64,000 bases of DNA from Bacillota bacterium (GCA_013178415.1 JABLXA010000011.1:42899-106898), one strand, 5' to 3'; shown: positions 9,931-19,570, counted from the first letter of the stretch. The notes: generated by a model from the letters alone, not told the origin. Made by a program: numbers and translations.

Positions 9931-10926
9931 TTACTGGCCCAATATTTCTTTCAACTCCACGGGCCGCCCGAGCTTGGAGGAACGGTAAGCGCCCAAGGCG
10001 ACGGCCATAGCATGCATACCATCCTCTCCTGTGGCGAAAACAGGACCGCCCTCCTCAACAGCCTTTACAAATGATTTGACCATAAGAAGGTCCATGTTAT
10101 CTCCCCAGTGCCGGAGCGCGACCCCCTTCTGCCTGCCGTCATATGCAATGAATGATTGGGCAAAGGCGTCGACATAGAGCACTCCCTCGGTGCCAACTAT
10201 CTCCATCGTGACGTCCCCCCAGGTGGGGAAGCTCTGGGGCCTTGACCAGCTGGCGTCTAATGTCGCAAAAACCCCGCCGGAGAATTTCATATTTAGCACG
10301 CCACAATCATCCACCGGTATGTCGTAGATCCTTGTGCCAATTTCTGCATAGACCGTTGTCACTTCCTGATCTAAGAACCAGCGCATTAGATCAGTCACAT
10401 GAACGGTGTGATCCATCACGGCCCCCCCGCCTGCAAGAACAGGATCAACGAACCATCCACCGGGCATCTTGCCGCGATTGGTCCCATTTATCGCCAGCAC
10501 CTTTCCGATATCCCCATTCCTCACTATTTCTCTAGCGCGCAGGATAGGAGGCGCATTCCGCACGGGGAAAGCCGTGGCAAGCTTCACGTTCGCCCGTGAA
10601 CAGGCATCTATCATGGCCCTTGCGTCTTCCACGGTAGTTGCGATGGGCTTCTCGCAGAGCACATGGCATCCAGCCTTTGCGGCAGCCAGAGCGATATCTT
10701 TATGGTTTACATTTTCTGAACAAATAACCACAGCGTCAGGGTGAGCCCCAAGAAGCGCGTCATAATCCGGGAAATATCTCACGCCGAATGATTCAGCGGC
10801 GGCCCGGCCCCTCGCTTCCACGGGGTCGGCAACTCCGACGAACTCTACGTTTTCAAGAGATTTGAGGCAGCTTGCATAACTCGGAGCGTGTACATGGGCA
10901 AAACTCATGATCCCTATGCGTACCAT
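9931..10926 (-). CDS. Gfo/Idh/MocA-family NAD(P)-dependent dehydrogenase
   Basis: This 331-residue oxidoreductase probably acts on a sugar, inositol or related alcohol. The N-terminal Rossmann fold starts MVRIGIMSFAHVHAPSY and lacks the usual tight GxGxxG; many members of this family have the FAHVH variant. The conserved HVLCEKPIATTVEDA (EKP motif) and GAVMDHTVHVTDLMRWF (catalytic region with His) are present. It is 12 bases from a second member of the same family, so the two probably share an operon and perhaps a pathway. The substrate cannot be read from sequence. Confidence 0.88.
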   Translation of the reverse strand: MVRIGIMSFAHVHAPSYASCLKSLENVEFVGVADPVEARGRAAAESFGVRYFPDYDALLGAHPDAVVICSENVNHKDIALAAAKAGCHVLCEKPIATTVEDARAMIDACSRANVKLATAFPVRNAPPILRAREIVRNGDIGKVLAINGTNRGKMPGGWFVDPVLAGGGAVMDHTVHVTDLMRWFLDQEVTTVYAEIGTRIYDIPVDDCGVLNMKFSGGVFATLDASWSRPQSFPTWGDVTMEIVGTEGVLYVDAFAQSFIAYDGRQKGVALRHWGDNMDLLMVKSFVKAVEEGGPVFATGEDGMHAMAVALGAYRSSKLGRPVELKEILGQ

Positions 10927-10938
10927 CTAGACTCCCCC

Positions 10939-11922
10939 CTATAGATTGATGACCTTGCCGGCTTCGGCTGATTTGACGGCGCTGAGGCTGATTCTCAGTG
11001 CCTCGAACGCATCTTGAGGAGTGACCCTTGGTTGGGATTCACCTTTTATGTAGCCGACGAAATTGGCAAGCTCAGCGAGGTAAGGGTTTTTTTCCTCCAG
11101 CGGGCTCTCTGGCACCGCCACCCCGCCCGGACCGGCTTGAGAAATCGCTCTGGATAGACTTATGGGGGCAGATGCGCGACTATCGAAATTCATCATGCCA
11201 GTCTTGCCTGCCACCTCAAATTTATACCAGAAACCGCCTGGATGAGCCCAGCTCCCTTCCACATGGGCTATGGCGCCAGATTTCAGCCTGAGGGTCGTAA
11301 GGGCGTACTGAAGAGGAGCGGCGGTGAATATTGACTGGGTGTAAATCCTTTCGACATCTCCAAAACACCAGCGGACAAAATCGAAATCATGGATACTCAG
11401 ATCCACCAGCATCCCCGCGGATTTACTGATATCCCTATACCAGTCCTGCCACCCGCGAGGAAAAGGTCCTCCGCGCCCGAAACGAGCGACTGCGATCTGG
11501 CCCAATTCACCGCTTGCAACGGATTCTCTCAGCATTTCATATTCCGGGAAGAATCTCAGCACATGGCCGACGGAGAACTTTACGCTCTCCCGTTCACATG
11601 TCCTTATCATATCTTCGGCATCCTCAAGGGTTAAGGCTATGGGTTTTTCGCAGAAGACATGCTTACCTGCCCGCGCAGCCTTGATTACCCATTCTTTGTG
11701 AAGGTAAGTCGGAAGACATACATCAATAATATCTATGCTTGCATCTTCTACTACTCCCATTGGATTGGCCGTAGCTCGGGCACCCAGGCTATCTGCGAGG
11801 GAACTGGCCTTTTCAGCATCAATGTCAGCTATCCATACCAGCTCTGCATCCCTGATCCTCTTATAGCAACCTGCATGGACTCGTCCCATGGTACCGGCGC
11901 CTATCACACCAACGCGATACAT
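10939..11922 (-). CDS. Gfo/Idh/MocA-family dehydrogenase, second copy
   Basis: It starts MYRVGVIGAGTMGRVHAGCY, with a complete GxGxxG NAD(P)-binding loop, followed by HVFCEKPIALTLEDAEDM and SAGMLVDLSIHDFDFVRWCF. The open frame extends to 12009, but ATG 11922 lies eight bases after AAGGGG and matches the family start, giving 327 residues. It is more like myo-inositol 2-dehydrogenase than its downstream neighbour. The neighbour is clearly diverged, so this is not a recent tandem duplication. Confidence 0.88.
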   Translation of the reverse strand: MYRVGVIGAGTMGRVHAGCYKRIRDAELVWIADIDAEKASSLADSLGARATANPMGVVEDASIDIIDVCLPTYLHKEWVIKAARAGKHVFCEKPIALTLEDAEDMIRTCERESVKFSVGHVLRFFPEYEMLRESVASGELGQIAVARFGRGGPFPRGWQDWYRDISKSAGMLVDLSIHDFDFVRWCFGDVERIYTQSIFTAAPLQYALTTLRLKSGAIAHVEGSWAHPGGFWYKFEVAGKTGMMNFDSRASAPISLSRAISQAGPGGVAVPESPLEEKNPYLAELANFVGYIKGESQPRVTPQDAFEALRISLSAVKSAEAGKVINL

Positions 11923-12106
11923 CCACATTGCCCCTTTCCGAAAAATGATGTACGAGCCAAGTATATCAGATTTTGGCAACACATTCAATCGCACATGATG
12001 GCCAAGCAATCATGGCATAATATAGCAATGTAGTGAATACCATGATATAATACAGGCTGTCCAATAATCAGGATACAGAATATATATGCCCCAGGGAGTG
12101 ATCGCT

Positions 12107-13486
12107 ATGCCTACCATGATCAATCCTGAGATCTTTCGCGAATATGACATCAGGGGAATAGCGTCTCGAGACCTCATACCCGAGGTGGCCGGTCGCCTCG
12201 GTCTCGCCATCGGAACATATCTGCAGGCCGCAGGGGAAGGGCGCGCTATCGTCGGAATGGATAATAGGGCTTCATCGCCAGACATAAAGGAAAATGTAAT
12301 TGCTGGCATACTGGAAACCGGGTGCAACGTGGTCGACATTGGTCTGGTTGTAACTCCCGCGTTTTACTATTCCATCATCCTCTATGATATCGGAGGCGGC
12401 GCGATGATCACCGCCAGCCACAATCCGCCCGAATTCAACGGAATGAAAGTTGCCTGCGGCCATTCTACTATATATGGAGATGAGATCCAGACCCTTCGTA
12501 GACTGGCGGAATCAGGAGATTTCAAACGGGGCCATGGCAACCTCTCATCTGATGACCCGCGGGATTCCTATATCAATATGATCATTGAAAAGGTCAAATT
12601 GGGGCCTCGCCGCTTGAAGGTGGTCGTAGACTGCGGCAATGGAACGGCCTCCCTTTTCGCGCCCAAGCTTATTGAAGGACTGGGATGCGATGTGATTCCG
12701 CTTTATTGCGATTCAGATCCGACCTTCCCAAATCATTTTCCTGACCCGGTAAGGCCAGCGAACCTCACTGATCTGATCCAGGCAGTGCGCGAAAAAGAAG
12801 CTGACCTTGGAGTCTCTTTTGACGGTGATGGTGATCGTATCGGCGTGGTCGACGAAAAAGGGAATATCATATGGGGAGACCGCCTGATGATTCTCTTTTG
12901 GAGGGAGATACTGCCCAAATATCCGGGCACAACCGCCATAGTAGAGGTGAAATGCTCGCAGGCGCTTGTCGAGGAAGTGGAACGACTCGGCGGGAAGCCG
13001 ATGTTTTACCGGACCGGCCATTCATTGATAAAGGCCAAAATGAAAGAGATTGGCGCTGTATTTACTGGAGAAATGTCGGGCCATATGTTCTTCGCCGATG
13101 AATATTTCGGATTTGATGACGCGCTCTATGCCGCGGCAAGGCTGCTTAGAATACTGTCCAACACCGACAAGAGCCTTTCCGATCTTCTTTCTGATGTGCC
13201 ATATTACCCATCCACGCCAGAGACCCGCGTCAAATGCCCGGATAATGTCAAATTCCGCGTTGTCGAATCTGTACGAGACCATTTCAAGGCACGCTATCCA
13301 GTCGTGGACGTGGATGGAGCGAGGGTTCTATTCCCTGATGGTTGGGGGCTCGTGCGAGCGTCAAACACCGGACCCGAGCTTGTCATGCGTTGCGAGGCCA
13401 AAAATGAAGCCGCGCTCGAGAGAATAAAAGGAGAAATGGCCGGGGAAGTGGAAAGACACCCCGGCGTTGGAGACATAGAATGGTGA
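12107..13486 (+). CDS. Phosphomannomutase/phosphoglucomutase
   Basis: It interconverts hexose 1- and 6-phosphates for surface polysaccharide precursors. The family motifs appear in order: MINPEIFREYDIRG at the start, the phosphoserine loop TASHNPPEFNGMK, the metal loop SFDGDGDRIGVVDE, the sugar-binding loop FTGEMSGHMFF, and the C-terminal phosphate-binding region RASNTGPELVMRCEA. The chosen ATG 12107 follows AGGGAGTGA at seven bases; the open frame begins slightly earlier at 12086. At 459 residues it has the normal length of the AlgC/ManB class. It is convergent with the pst genes. Confidence 0.93.
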   Translation: MPTMINPEIFREYDIRGIASRDLIPEVAGRLGLAIGTYLQAAGEGRAIVGMDNRASSPDIKENVIAGILETGCNVVDIGLVVTPAFYYSIILYDIGGGAMITASHNPPEFNGMKVACGHSTIYGDEIQTLRRLAESGDFKRGHGNLSSDDPRDSYINMIIEKVKLGPRRLKVVVDCGNGTASLFAPKLIEGLGCDVIPLYCDSDPTFPNHFPDPVRPANLTDLIQAVREKEADLGVSFDGDGDRIGVVDEKGNIIWGDRLMILFWREILPKYPGTTAIVEVKCSQALVEEVERLGGKPMFYRTGHSLIKAKMKEIGAVFTGEMSGHMFFADEYFGFDDALYAAARLLRILSNTDKSLSDLLSDVPYYPSTPETRVKCPDNVKFRVVESVRDHFKARYPVVDVDGARVLFPDGWGLVRASNTGPELVMRCEAKNEAALERIKGEMAGEVERHPGVGDIEW

Positions 13487-13531
13487 ACGTGCCAATGGAG
13501 GGAAGTTTAGACGCCGCGCCCGGCCGCCATC

Positions 13532-14401
13532 TTACCATTGTTTCTTGCGGGCATAATTCATCCTGATGATTATGGCCGCAAGATTGAAGGATAGCACCAG
13601 GAAGAGCAATACCAGAGCCGACCCGTAGGCTATGGGCATTTGCTTATCTATCATAGTTCCTTCTGTCATGAGAGCGTAGATATGATAGGGCAGCGCCAGC
13701 ACCTCATCAAATATCGAACCAGGCAATCTCATGGTGTAAAAAGTCGCGGCAGTGAACAGGATTGGCGCGGTCTCGCCGGCCGCGCGCCCCACTCCCAGAA
13801 TACAACCTGTAAGTATACCCGGAATCGCGGCAGGCAGGACAACTTTGCGGACTGTCTGCCAGCGAGTCGCCCCGAGGGCCAGGGATGCTTCTCTAAATGA
13901 ATGGGGAACCGCCATCAGCGCTTCTTCCGATGCCCTGATGATGGTAGGAAGGATTAGTATGCCAAGTGTAAGGCTGCCGGATAAGATGGAAACGCCAAAG
14001 CCCATGAATTTCACGAACACCGAAAGCCCGAAAAGGCCAAACACTATCGAGGGCACGCCAGAGAGGCTGTTCACTCCTATACGGATTATCCGCATTAATA
14101 TGCCTTGCTTGGCGTATTCCGCAAGATATATTGCTCCAAGGACTCCCATGGGGAGGGCGAAGATTATGGACCCGAGCATTAGATAAAAGGTGCCCAGGAT
14201 CGCCGGGAAGATCCCTCCCTCGGTCATTCCCATCCTTGGCATATCAGTCAGGAACTGAATGCTCATCACAGGAAGTCCATTTCGAGCGATGAAAGCCACG
14301 ATGATGAAGAAAAAGGCCAGAGTGAGCGCGGTAGCTCCCCAACTCAACGAGAATGCCACCTTCTGAGTGCGCCGTCTTGTCGCCATCAAAGCCTGTTTCA
14401 T
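13532..14401 (-). CDS. pstA: Phosphate ABC transporter permease PstA
   Basis: This inner subunit of the high-affinity phosphate transporter has 289 residues and six predicted helices. The permease EAA loop reads EEALMAVPHSFREASLALGATRWQTVRKVVLPAAIPG, ending in the usual Gly; GRAAGETAPILFTA is diagnostic of PstA. Its ATG overlaps the pstC stop by four bases (ATGA). The gene that normally follows, pstB, is not here. The next gene is on the other strand, 45 bases away. Confidence 0.95.
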   Translation of the reverse strand: MKQALMATRRRTQKVAFSLSWGATALTLAFFFIIVAFIARNGLPVMSIQFLTDMPRMGMTEGGIFPAILGTFYLMLGSIIFALPMGVLGAIYLAEYAKQGILMRIIRIGVNSLSGVPSIVFGLFGLSVFVKFMGFGVSILSGSLTLGILILPTIIRASEEALMAVPHSFREASLALGATRWQTVRKVVLPAAIPGILTGCILGVGRAAGETAPILFTAATFYTMRLPGSIFDEVLALPYHIYALMTEGTMIDKQMPIAYGSALVLLFLVLSFNLAAIIIRMNYARKKQW

Positions 14402-15318
14402 TCCTTCCCCATCCTTTCCTTATACTTCTCGGATATAAAGTCGGCGACAATGTTGAAAATCAAAGTCATAACAAAAAGCACAATCGCTATGGCGAATAGG
14501 GCGTGATAGTGATCCCCTCCCACAGGAGCTTCCCCCATCTCGGCGGCTATGGTCGCCGTCATTGTCCTTACCGGCTGGAGAAAGCTCGTCGGGATTATGG
14601 CCGAATTTCCTGCGACCATGAGAACGGTCATGGTTTCTCCAATGGCCCTGCTTATTCCAAGAATGATGGCTGTGAAAATTCCTGATGAGGCTGCCGGAAC
14701 CAGCACTCTGATGATGGTCTCCCATTTAGTTGCGCCCAACGCGTATGAAGCCTCTTTATACGAATTGGGAATCGATGTCAGCGCATCCTCTGAGATACTT
14801 ACTACAGTGGGGAGGGACATGATGGCCAAAACAATGGCGCCGGTAAAAGCGGTGAGCCCGGTGGGCAGGTTGAATACCCTCTGGACTAGCGGAGAGACAA
14901 GAGCCATTCCGAAGAAGCCATATACAACTGAAGGTATGCCAGCAAGAAGCTCGATGATGGGTTTTATCAGATCACGGGCCCTGGCGCTGGTTATTTGAGA
15001 TACATATATTGCTGCGCCGACTCCTAACGGGACTGCTACAATCATAGCCCCGACAGTCACCCAGATTGAACCGAGAATAAGGGGAAGGGCCCCGAAATCC
15101 GGCGGCTCGTGGGTTGGGTACCATTGTGTGCCAAAAAGGATTTTTGTTATACCAATCTTTGAAAAGATGGGCACACCTTCTATAATAAGAACTATGACTA
15201 TTCCCACCAGAAATACTATACAGGCGAAAGCCGAAGCAAGAAGCAGGATTCCCATGAGGCGTTCACTCATCCGTCCCCATGGACCCCTCCGCCTCAGAGC
15301 GGGCGATGAACCAAGCAT
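14398..15318 (-). CDS. pstC: Phosphate ABC transporter permease PstC
   Basis: This is the partner permease of PstA. It has the EAA loop EDALTSIPNSYKEASYALGATKWETI and GISRAIGETMTVLMVAGN. The open frame extends upstream to 15435, but the upstream residues are Arg/Cys-rich and unlike PstC. ATG 15318 (MLGSSPALRRR) lies behind AGGAGAGTGAGG and gives 306 residues, a normal length. A strong hairpin lies between pstS and this gene. Confidence 0.94.
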   Translation of the reverse strand: MLGSSPALRRRGPWGRMSERLMGILLLASAFACIVFLVGIVIVLIIEGVPIFSKIGITKILFGTQWYPTHEPPDFGALPLILGSIWVTVGAMIVAVPLGVGAAIYVSQITSARARDLIKPIIELLAGIPSVVYGFFGMALVSPLVQRVFNLPTGLTAFTGAIVLAIMSLPTVVSISEDALTSIPNSYKEASYALGATKWETIIRVLVPAASSGIFTAIILGISRAIGETMTVLMVAGNSAIIPTSFLQPVRTMTATIAAEMGEAPVGGDHYHALFAIAIVLFVMTLIFNIVADFISEKYKERMGKE

Positions 15319-15339
15319 TTTCCTCACTCTCCTACACAG

Positions 15340-15378
15340 GGAGCAGGGCAAGTGTCTCCTCGCACACCGCCCTGCTCC
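15340..15378 (-). promoter_or_regulatory. Stem-loop between pstS and pstC
   Basis: The arms GGAGCAGGGC (15340-15349) and GCCCTGCTCC (15369-15378) pair perfectly over ten bases around a 19-base loop. There is no T-run after it on the minus strand, so it is probably an RNA-stabilising or processing structure rather than a strong terminator. It lies between the binding-protein gene and the first permease. In many Bacteria such a stem makes the binding protein more abundant than the permeases; that role is inferred. Confidence 0.55.
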
Positions 15379-15487
15379 TAATCTATCTAAAATGCTGCCC
15401 GGCTTTACCTTTCGAGCAAGGGTCACCAGGAGCATTCATAGCCCCGAAAGATAGCAGTTGCCCCCGATCATTCCTTGTTCTTACAAA

Positions 15488-16345
15488 CTACTCATGAAGG
15501 GGCACAAAACCTGCCTCGCTCACGAGCTTCTGCCCTTCAGGGCTCTGGATGAAGTTTATGAACTTAGCCGCAAGCCCGGTGGGCCATCCATTTGTGAACA
15601 TAAAGAGCGCCCTTGCGATTGGGTAGTCGCCGCTGATGACGGTGGCATTGCTTGGCTTGACCCACTCATGTCCATCCTTTGATACCTCAAGATCCTTAAG
15701 TTTGTTGTTCAAATAACCAATGCCCACATACCCGATGGCTCCTGGAGTGCCGGCCACCGTGCTGGCAACTGCGCCATTAGAAGCCTGCATCAAAGCATCA
15801 GCTCTCACCTTGGCGCCCTTTAGAACGAGTTCCCCGAACACTTCATATGTGCCGGAAGAGGTATCCCTGGACACGACAACGATCTTACGATCTGGACCGC
15901 CAACTTCTTTCCAGTTGTTGATCTTGCCTGTATATATGTCCTTGATCTGTTCTATCGTAAGTCTGCGTATACTGTTGCTGGGGTGAACAACGATTGCGAT
16001 TCCATCGAGCGCGATCTTATGCGGAACAGGATAAATGCCTTTTGACACGGCCTTCTGAACTTCTGACATCTCGATGAACCTGGAAGCATTCGCAATATCT
16101 GTAGTGCCGTCTATAAGAGCAGCTATTCCATTACCGGAACCTCCACCACGCACTGAGATGTTAGCATCCCGATTCTTCTGCATGAAGACCTCTGCTGCCC
16201 TCTGAGCTATGGGAAGGACTGTGGTGGAACCTGTCAGCGTTAACTGTTGCTGAGCCAGAGCGATTGAGGACACGCCGATGGCAAGAGCGCCAACCCCGGC
16301 GACTGTCGCGGCTAGAAGCCTTTTAAACCTCTTGAAATACGACAT
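15488..16345 (-). CDS. pstS: Phosphate-binding protein PstS
   Basis: This extracytoplasmic phosphate receptor delivers phosphate to PstCA. It has an N-terminal signal sequence ([22 protein letters not shown]), then [44 protein letters not shown] and [17 protein letters not shown], the phosphate-contact loops of this family. There is no lipobox Cys, which is unusual for a Gram-positive PstS: 285 residues, with a probable cleavable rather than lipoprotein signal. It is first in the pstSCA unit; no pho-box has been assigned. Confidence 0.94.
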   Translation of the reverse strand: MSYFKRFKRLLAATVAGVGALAIGVSSIALAQQQLTLTGSTTVLPIAQRAAEVFMQKNRDANISVRGGGSGNGIAALIDGTTDIANASRFIEMSEVQKAVSKGIYPVPHKIALDGIAIVVHPSNSIRRLTIEQIKDIYTGKINNWKEVGGPDRKIVVVSRDTSSGTYEVFGELVLKGAKVRADALMQASNGAVASTVAGTPGAIGYVGIGYLNNKLKDLEVSKDGHEWVKPSNATVISGDYPIARALFMFTNGWPTGLAAKFINFIQSPEGQKLVSEAGFVPLHE

Positions 16346-16551
16346 TTGATTATACCCCCTATCTTCTTTCTTTAAATTCGGGTAGGTTTTGTCCTTTCGT
16401 GGTGATTATCACATCTGCTGATTACATATGGATTAATTGCCTGTTAACTATTTGTAAAGCATACTCTGTGGAGTATCAGGCAGGAAAGATGATCATCTCG
16501 TCGAATGGTACACTCATCAAGACGGGGCGCAACCTGGAGGTGCACGATGAT

Positions 16552-16716
16552 ATGGAAAAGTGGGAATGTACCGTATGTGGGTATATTTACGATCCTGATG
16601 TAGGTGATCCTGATTATGGCGTTGATCCGGGGACGGCGTTTGAAGACCTTCCGGATGATTGGGTATGCCCGGAGTGCGGGGCAGGAAAGGACCTCTTCGA
16701 GAAGCAGGAGCTTTAA
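16552..16716 (+). CDS. Rubredoxin
   Basis: This 54-residue single-iron electron carrier has the two knuckles CTVCGY (residues 6-11) and CPECGA (39-44) plus the conserved [12 protein letters not shown] and [15 protein letters not shown] segments. The open frame begins earlier (16399), but ATG 16552 lies 11 bases after GGAGG (16536-16540) and gives the standard size. It sits about 390 bases upstream of a flavodiiron protein on the same strand. Rubredoxin normally donates electrons to that enzyme, so the two are likely partners although a hairpin and repeats separate them. Confidence 0.96.
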   Translation: MEKWECTVCGYIYDPDVGDPDYGVDPGTAFEDLPDDWVCPECGAGKDLFEKQEL

Positions 16717-16737
16717 TGAAAGTCTGGTTTGAACATT

Positions 16738-16760
16738 AGGGCAGGGAACCCTGCCCTTTC
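16738..16760 (+). terminator. Hairpin after rubredoxin, likely terminator
   Basis: GGGCAGGG (16739-16746) and CCCTGCCC (16749-16756) form a near-perfect palindrome 22 bases after the rubredoxin stop, followed only by TTTC. It suggests that rubredoxin ends here as a separate transcript. The weak T-run leaves doubt. Confidence 0.55.
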
Positions 16761-16764
16761 AGAT

Positions 16765-16956
16765 CTATAGATACGGAAGTTCAAATCGAGAAGTTGCGCC
16801 TGTCGCGGAGGATAAGCATAAAGGCGCACTTACGGAGGGTTGTAGTGCTATCTCCCATGATGCGACTTGTGGCCTGTCGCGGAGGATGGGCATAGAAAGC
16901 GCGCCTACGGTGCAGTCGGATATGGCCGCAACCCTCAAGTTAGTTATCTTTAGATG
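16765..16956. repeat. Degenerate inverted-repeat element with internal direct repeats
   Basis: The left edge (CTATAGATACGGAAGTTC) and right edge (CAACCCTCAAGTTAG...ATCTTTAGA) resemble, in inverted form, the ends of the dispersed element at 16948-17068. Inside are two imperfect copies of a ~37-base unit beginning CCTGTCGCGGAGGAT, near 16799 and 16875. No gene is visible. It may be an older or longer relative of the same element; the ends are much less conserved. Confidence 0.4.
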
Positions 16957-17068
16957 GCTAAGCTCAAATTTAAAAATATGAGCTGGTCTTGCGTAGTGCG
17001 CCTGGTAATCGCGTAATAGAAGAGAAGATAGGTTATGTTTCAACTCTGGACTTAGCAATCTATATAAT
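16948..17068. repeat. Dispersed ~120-bp element with terminal inverted repeats (copy A)
   Basis: This non-coding unit is bounded by CTTTAGATGGCTAAGCTC on the left and CAACTCTGGACTTAGCAATC plus TATATAA on the right. The right end, reverse complemented, resembles the left end. A close second copy lies at 43158-43274; the middle part (GCGCCTGG.AA.CG) is shared as well as the ends. It is too short to encode a protein and looks like a MITE or REP-like hairpin element. It lies directly in front of the flavodiiron gene, so it may contribute leader or promoter sequence. Confidence 0.65.
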
Positions 17069-17106
17069 CTATAGCATCGATCATGTCTTTATGGTGGTGA
17101 CCTCTC

Positions 17107-18309
17107 TTGCGAATTGCAAAAGATGTATATTGGGTTGGAGTATTAGATCCGCAGCTCAGGATCTTCGATGTAATCGTGCAGGCCAGGTGGGGGACAACCT
17201 ATAATTCCTACCTGGTGTTGGGACAAGATAAAACCGCTATCATCGACACGGTCAAGGCGGGCTTTGAAAGAACTTTCCTGGAGCGAATCGCCAACGTGGT
17301 TGAACCATCCAAGATAGATTACATTATCCTTAATCATCTTGAACCAGATCATTCTGGGGCGCTACCTGCTTTATTGGAACAAGCCCCGAAGGCGAGAATA
17401 GTGGTATCAAAGAATGGTGCGCATTTCGTCAAGAACCTGCTGAATCAGGATCTAGATGCCATGGTCGTCGGCGATGGAGACCTGATCGACCTGGGAGGTC
17501 GGACCCTCAAATTCATCTCCGCTCCTTTCCTGCATTGGCCTGATACCATGTTTACTTTTCTGGCTGAGGATGGGATCCTTTTCCCTTGTGATGCCTTCGG
17601 CTGTCACTTTTGCCATGAAGCCCTATATGACGACCTTGTCGGGGATTTCCATGATGCGAGAAAAGCATATTATGACCAGATAATGAGACCATTCGCCGAG
17701 CATGTAATGAAGGCTCACGAAAAGATAAAAGATCTGCCCATACGCATGATAGCGCCAAGCCATGGACCAATTCTGAGAAGCGAACCATGGCGCTACATTG
17801 ACGAATATGTATCCTGGAGCGCGCCCATATCCGATGTCAGGCGATCCGGTGCCCGCAGCCGCGAAATACTTGTGCTCTATACCTCAGCGTACGGAAACAC
17901 CGAGAGGATGGCCCGGGCAATCGTAGAGGGAGCTGTAGCCCCGGGGGTGGATGTATCTTTGATCAATATCGCGCAGCTTGACATGTCAGAGATGCTCCCC
18001 AAAATAGAGGCGGCAGATGCCATCATAGTGGGCTCCCCGACGATCAATGGGGATGTGCTAAAGCCAGTGTGGGACCTCCTATCAAGCCTGGCCACAATCA
18101 AACTTCGGGGCAAGATAGGCGCAGCCTTTGGATCCTATGGCTGGAGCGGGGAGGCCGTCAAGATGATAGAAGAGCGGATGAAGAGCCTTAAGTTCAAGGT
18201 AATTGAACCAGGCATTCGGGCGATCCTCACTCCGGATGAGGAAGCTCTCAGACAATGCAGAGAACTTGGCCGCAAGGTGGCGGAGATGGTGGCCACATCG
18301 AGCAAGTAA
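17107..18309 (+). CDS. Flavodiiron protein (A-type flavoprotein, O2/NO reductase)
   Basis: It reduces oxygen to water (or NO to N2O) with electrons from rubredoxin, protecting the anaerobe. The N-terminal metallo-beta-lactamase-like domain carries the diiron ligands: NHLEPDHSGALP (H-x-E-x-D-H), a His in the FLHWPDTM region, CDAFGCH and APSHGP. The C-terminal flavodoxin domain begins ILVLYTSAYGNTERMARAI and has GSPTINGDVLKPVWDLL and GSYGWSGEAVKMIEERM. The gene starts with TTG at 17107 behind GGTGGTGA. With 400 residues it is a standard two-domain class A enzyme; no rubredoxin domain is fused, consistent with the separate rubredoxin upstream. Confidence 0.95.
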   Translation: MRIAKDVYWVGVLDPQLRIFDVIVQARWGTTYNSYLVLGQDKTAIIDTVKAGFERTFLERIANVVEPSKIDYIILNHLEPDHSGALPALLEQAPKARIVVSKNGAHFVKNLLNQDLDAMVVGDGDLIDLGGRTLKFISAPFLHWPDTMFTFLAEDGILFPCDAFGCHFCHEALYDDLVGDFHDARKAYYDQIMRPFAEHVMKAHEKIKDLPIRMIAPSHGPILRSEPWRYIDEYVSWSAPISDVRRSGARSREILVLYTSAYGNTERMARAIVEGAVAPGVDVSLINIAQLDMSEMLPKIEAADAIIVGSPTINGDVLKPVWDLLSSLATIKLRGKIGAAFGSYGWSGEAVKMIEERMKSLKFKVIEPGIRAILTPDEEALRQCRELGRKVAEMVATSSK

Positions 18310-18689
18310 TGACGCTCTGTCTCAGCGGTGGGAATGGGTATTCCTCGCGGCAGACGCAGCCTTGCGGGTGATGGTGGTATTGTCCCATCGGACGCGACCT
18401 TGCCGCGGGCCGCTCTGTGATCCGAAGTGCGATGGGAATGGGTACTCCTCCCGTCGGACGCAGCCTTGCTGAGAGGCTGCTCAGTGGTCCTCGGCCCTTA
18501 AGCTATATGGCCTCGGACCAATGCCGCCGGGAGCAGTACCCAACCCCCCATATCATCCTTCCCCCATCAATGCCGATAGGAGGAGTGTCCCACCCCAGAT
18601 TCTGTTCTTCTTGGATCAAAGCCGATGGGACGGGATCACCCACACCCGGATAATCGTAGGGGTGCCGCCCGGGCCCTTTAAGCATCATA
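18310..18689. repeat. Non-coding stretch with imperfect direct repeats
   Basis: No convincing gene lies in these 380 bases. Two copies of a unit reading GGGAATGGGTA.TCCTC followed by GACGCAGCCTTGC lie near 18330 and 18431, with a shorter related piece (TCCCATCGGACGCGACCTTGC) between them. The unit is GC-rich and differs from the CRISPR repeats and from the TIR elements. Its function is unknown; it might be a degenerate intergenic repeat family. Confidence 0.45.
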
Positions 18690-19184
18690 TTAGAGTTTAT
18701 ATCCAAACCGTCTCAGGAGATTCTTCCTATCCTCGATGTCCTTGCCGGTTTCAACGCCTTTTGGCGGGAAGCCGTCAACGACGCCGAGTATTCCCCGTCC
18801 TTGTTCGGTTTCCGCGACGATCACCTGCACGGGGTTAGCTGTTGCACAGTATATTCTGCATACCTCGGGGACATTCTTTATGGCGTTCAATACATTGATG
18901 GGGAAGCCATTTTCCATGAAAATAATGAACGAATGCCCACTCCCGATGGCTAACGCATTTTTCCGAGCAAGCTCTACAAGCTGGTCATCATTTCCGCTAT
19001 ATCTCACGAGACATGGTCCCGAAGCTTCGCAAAATGCTAGACCAAACTTGATGTTGCCTCCCGCGGTTGCCATTGCTTCATGCAGATCTTCTACCGTCTT
19101 TATAAAATGACTCTGTCCCAGGATCATATTGATCTCATCTGGATTCTCGATAGGCACTACCTTAAGCTGAAGCTCACCGTCCAT
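18690..19184 (-). CDS. Adenosine-specific kinase family protein (PF04008)
   Basis: This 164-residue protein matches the compact family named adenosine-specific kinase, known mainly from Archaea and anaerobic Bacteria. Characteristic stretches are NMILGQSHFIKTVEDLHEA, IKFGLAFCEASGPCLVRYSG, GHSFIIFMENGFPINVLNAI, VCRIYCATANPVQVIVAET and GRGILGVVDGFPPKGVE. The family was proposed to phosphorylate adenosine or bind adenine nucleotides, but the enzymology is thin. It stands alone; adenine deaminase is in the window but 9 kb away, so no link is claimed. Confidence 0.85.
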   Translation of the reverse strand: MDGELQLKVVPIENPDEINMILGQSHFIKTVEDLHEAMATAGGNIKFGLAFCEASGPCLVRYSGNDDQLVELARKNALAIGSGHSFIIFMENGFPINVLNAIKNVPEVCRIYCATANPVQVIVAETEQGRGILGVVDGFPPKGVETGKDIEDRKNLLRRFGYKL

Positions 19185-19570
19185 CTTCCCATTCGACCTC
19201 CTATGACTCCGTTTTGTATAGAAATTCGACGTAGCTTATTTAGAACCCTGCGCCCACCGATACACAGCATTGCCTCTTATTCAATCATTCCCCGAACCAT
19301 GCATTCCCTATATATGGCATGTAAAGATAACCACCATAAATATCCAAGTCCGAAGTTGCCGCAATATCCAGGCATATCGCTGTCGTGCTCTTTGTGCATA
19401 TCCTCCACATCGGGCATGATTTCTAAGCATGTATTACGTGTAACCCAGGGAAAACACAACTCCCAATATGACTTTTGACGTTGTCTTGGCTCCACTTGCC
19501 CTGTATCTAGCATAGAATGCGCAATGGTGTTAGAATGTAAATAGAGTTTGGAGATGCGAGGTGTTCCTGT
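19185..19570. other. Intergenic region, no confident gene
   Basis: These 386 bases separate the divergent adenosine-kinase-family and kinase-like genes. On the minus strand a frame starting ATG near 19514 and ending at 19277 would encode about 79 residues with a Trp/Cys-rich end (YLWWLSLHAIYREC). It has no ribosome binding site and no family that I recognise, so I do not call it a gene. Promoters for both flanking genes must lie here, but none is clear. Confidence 0.4.
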
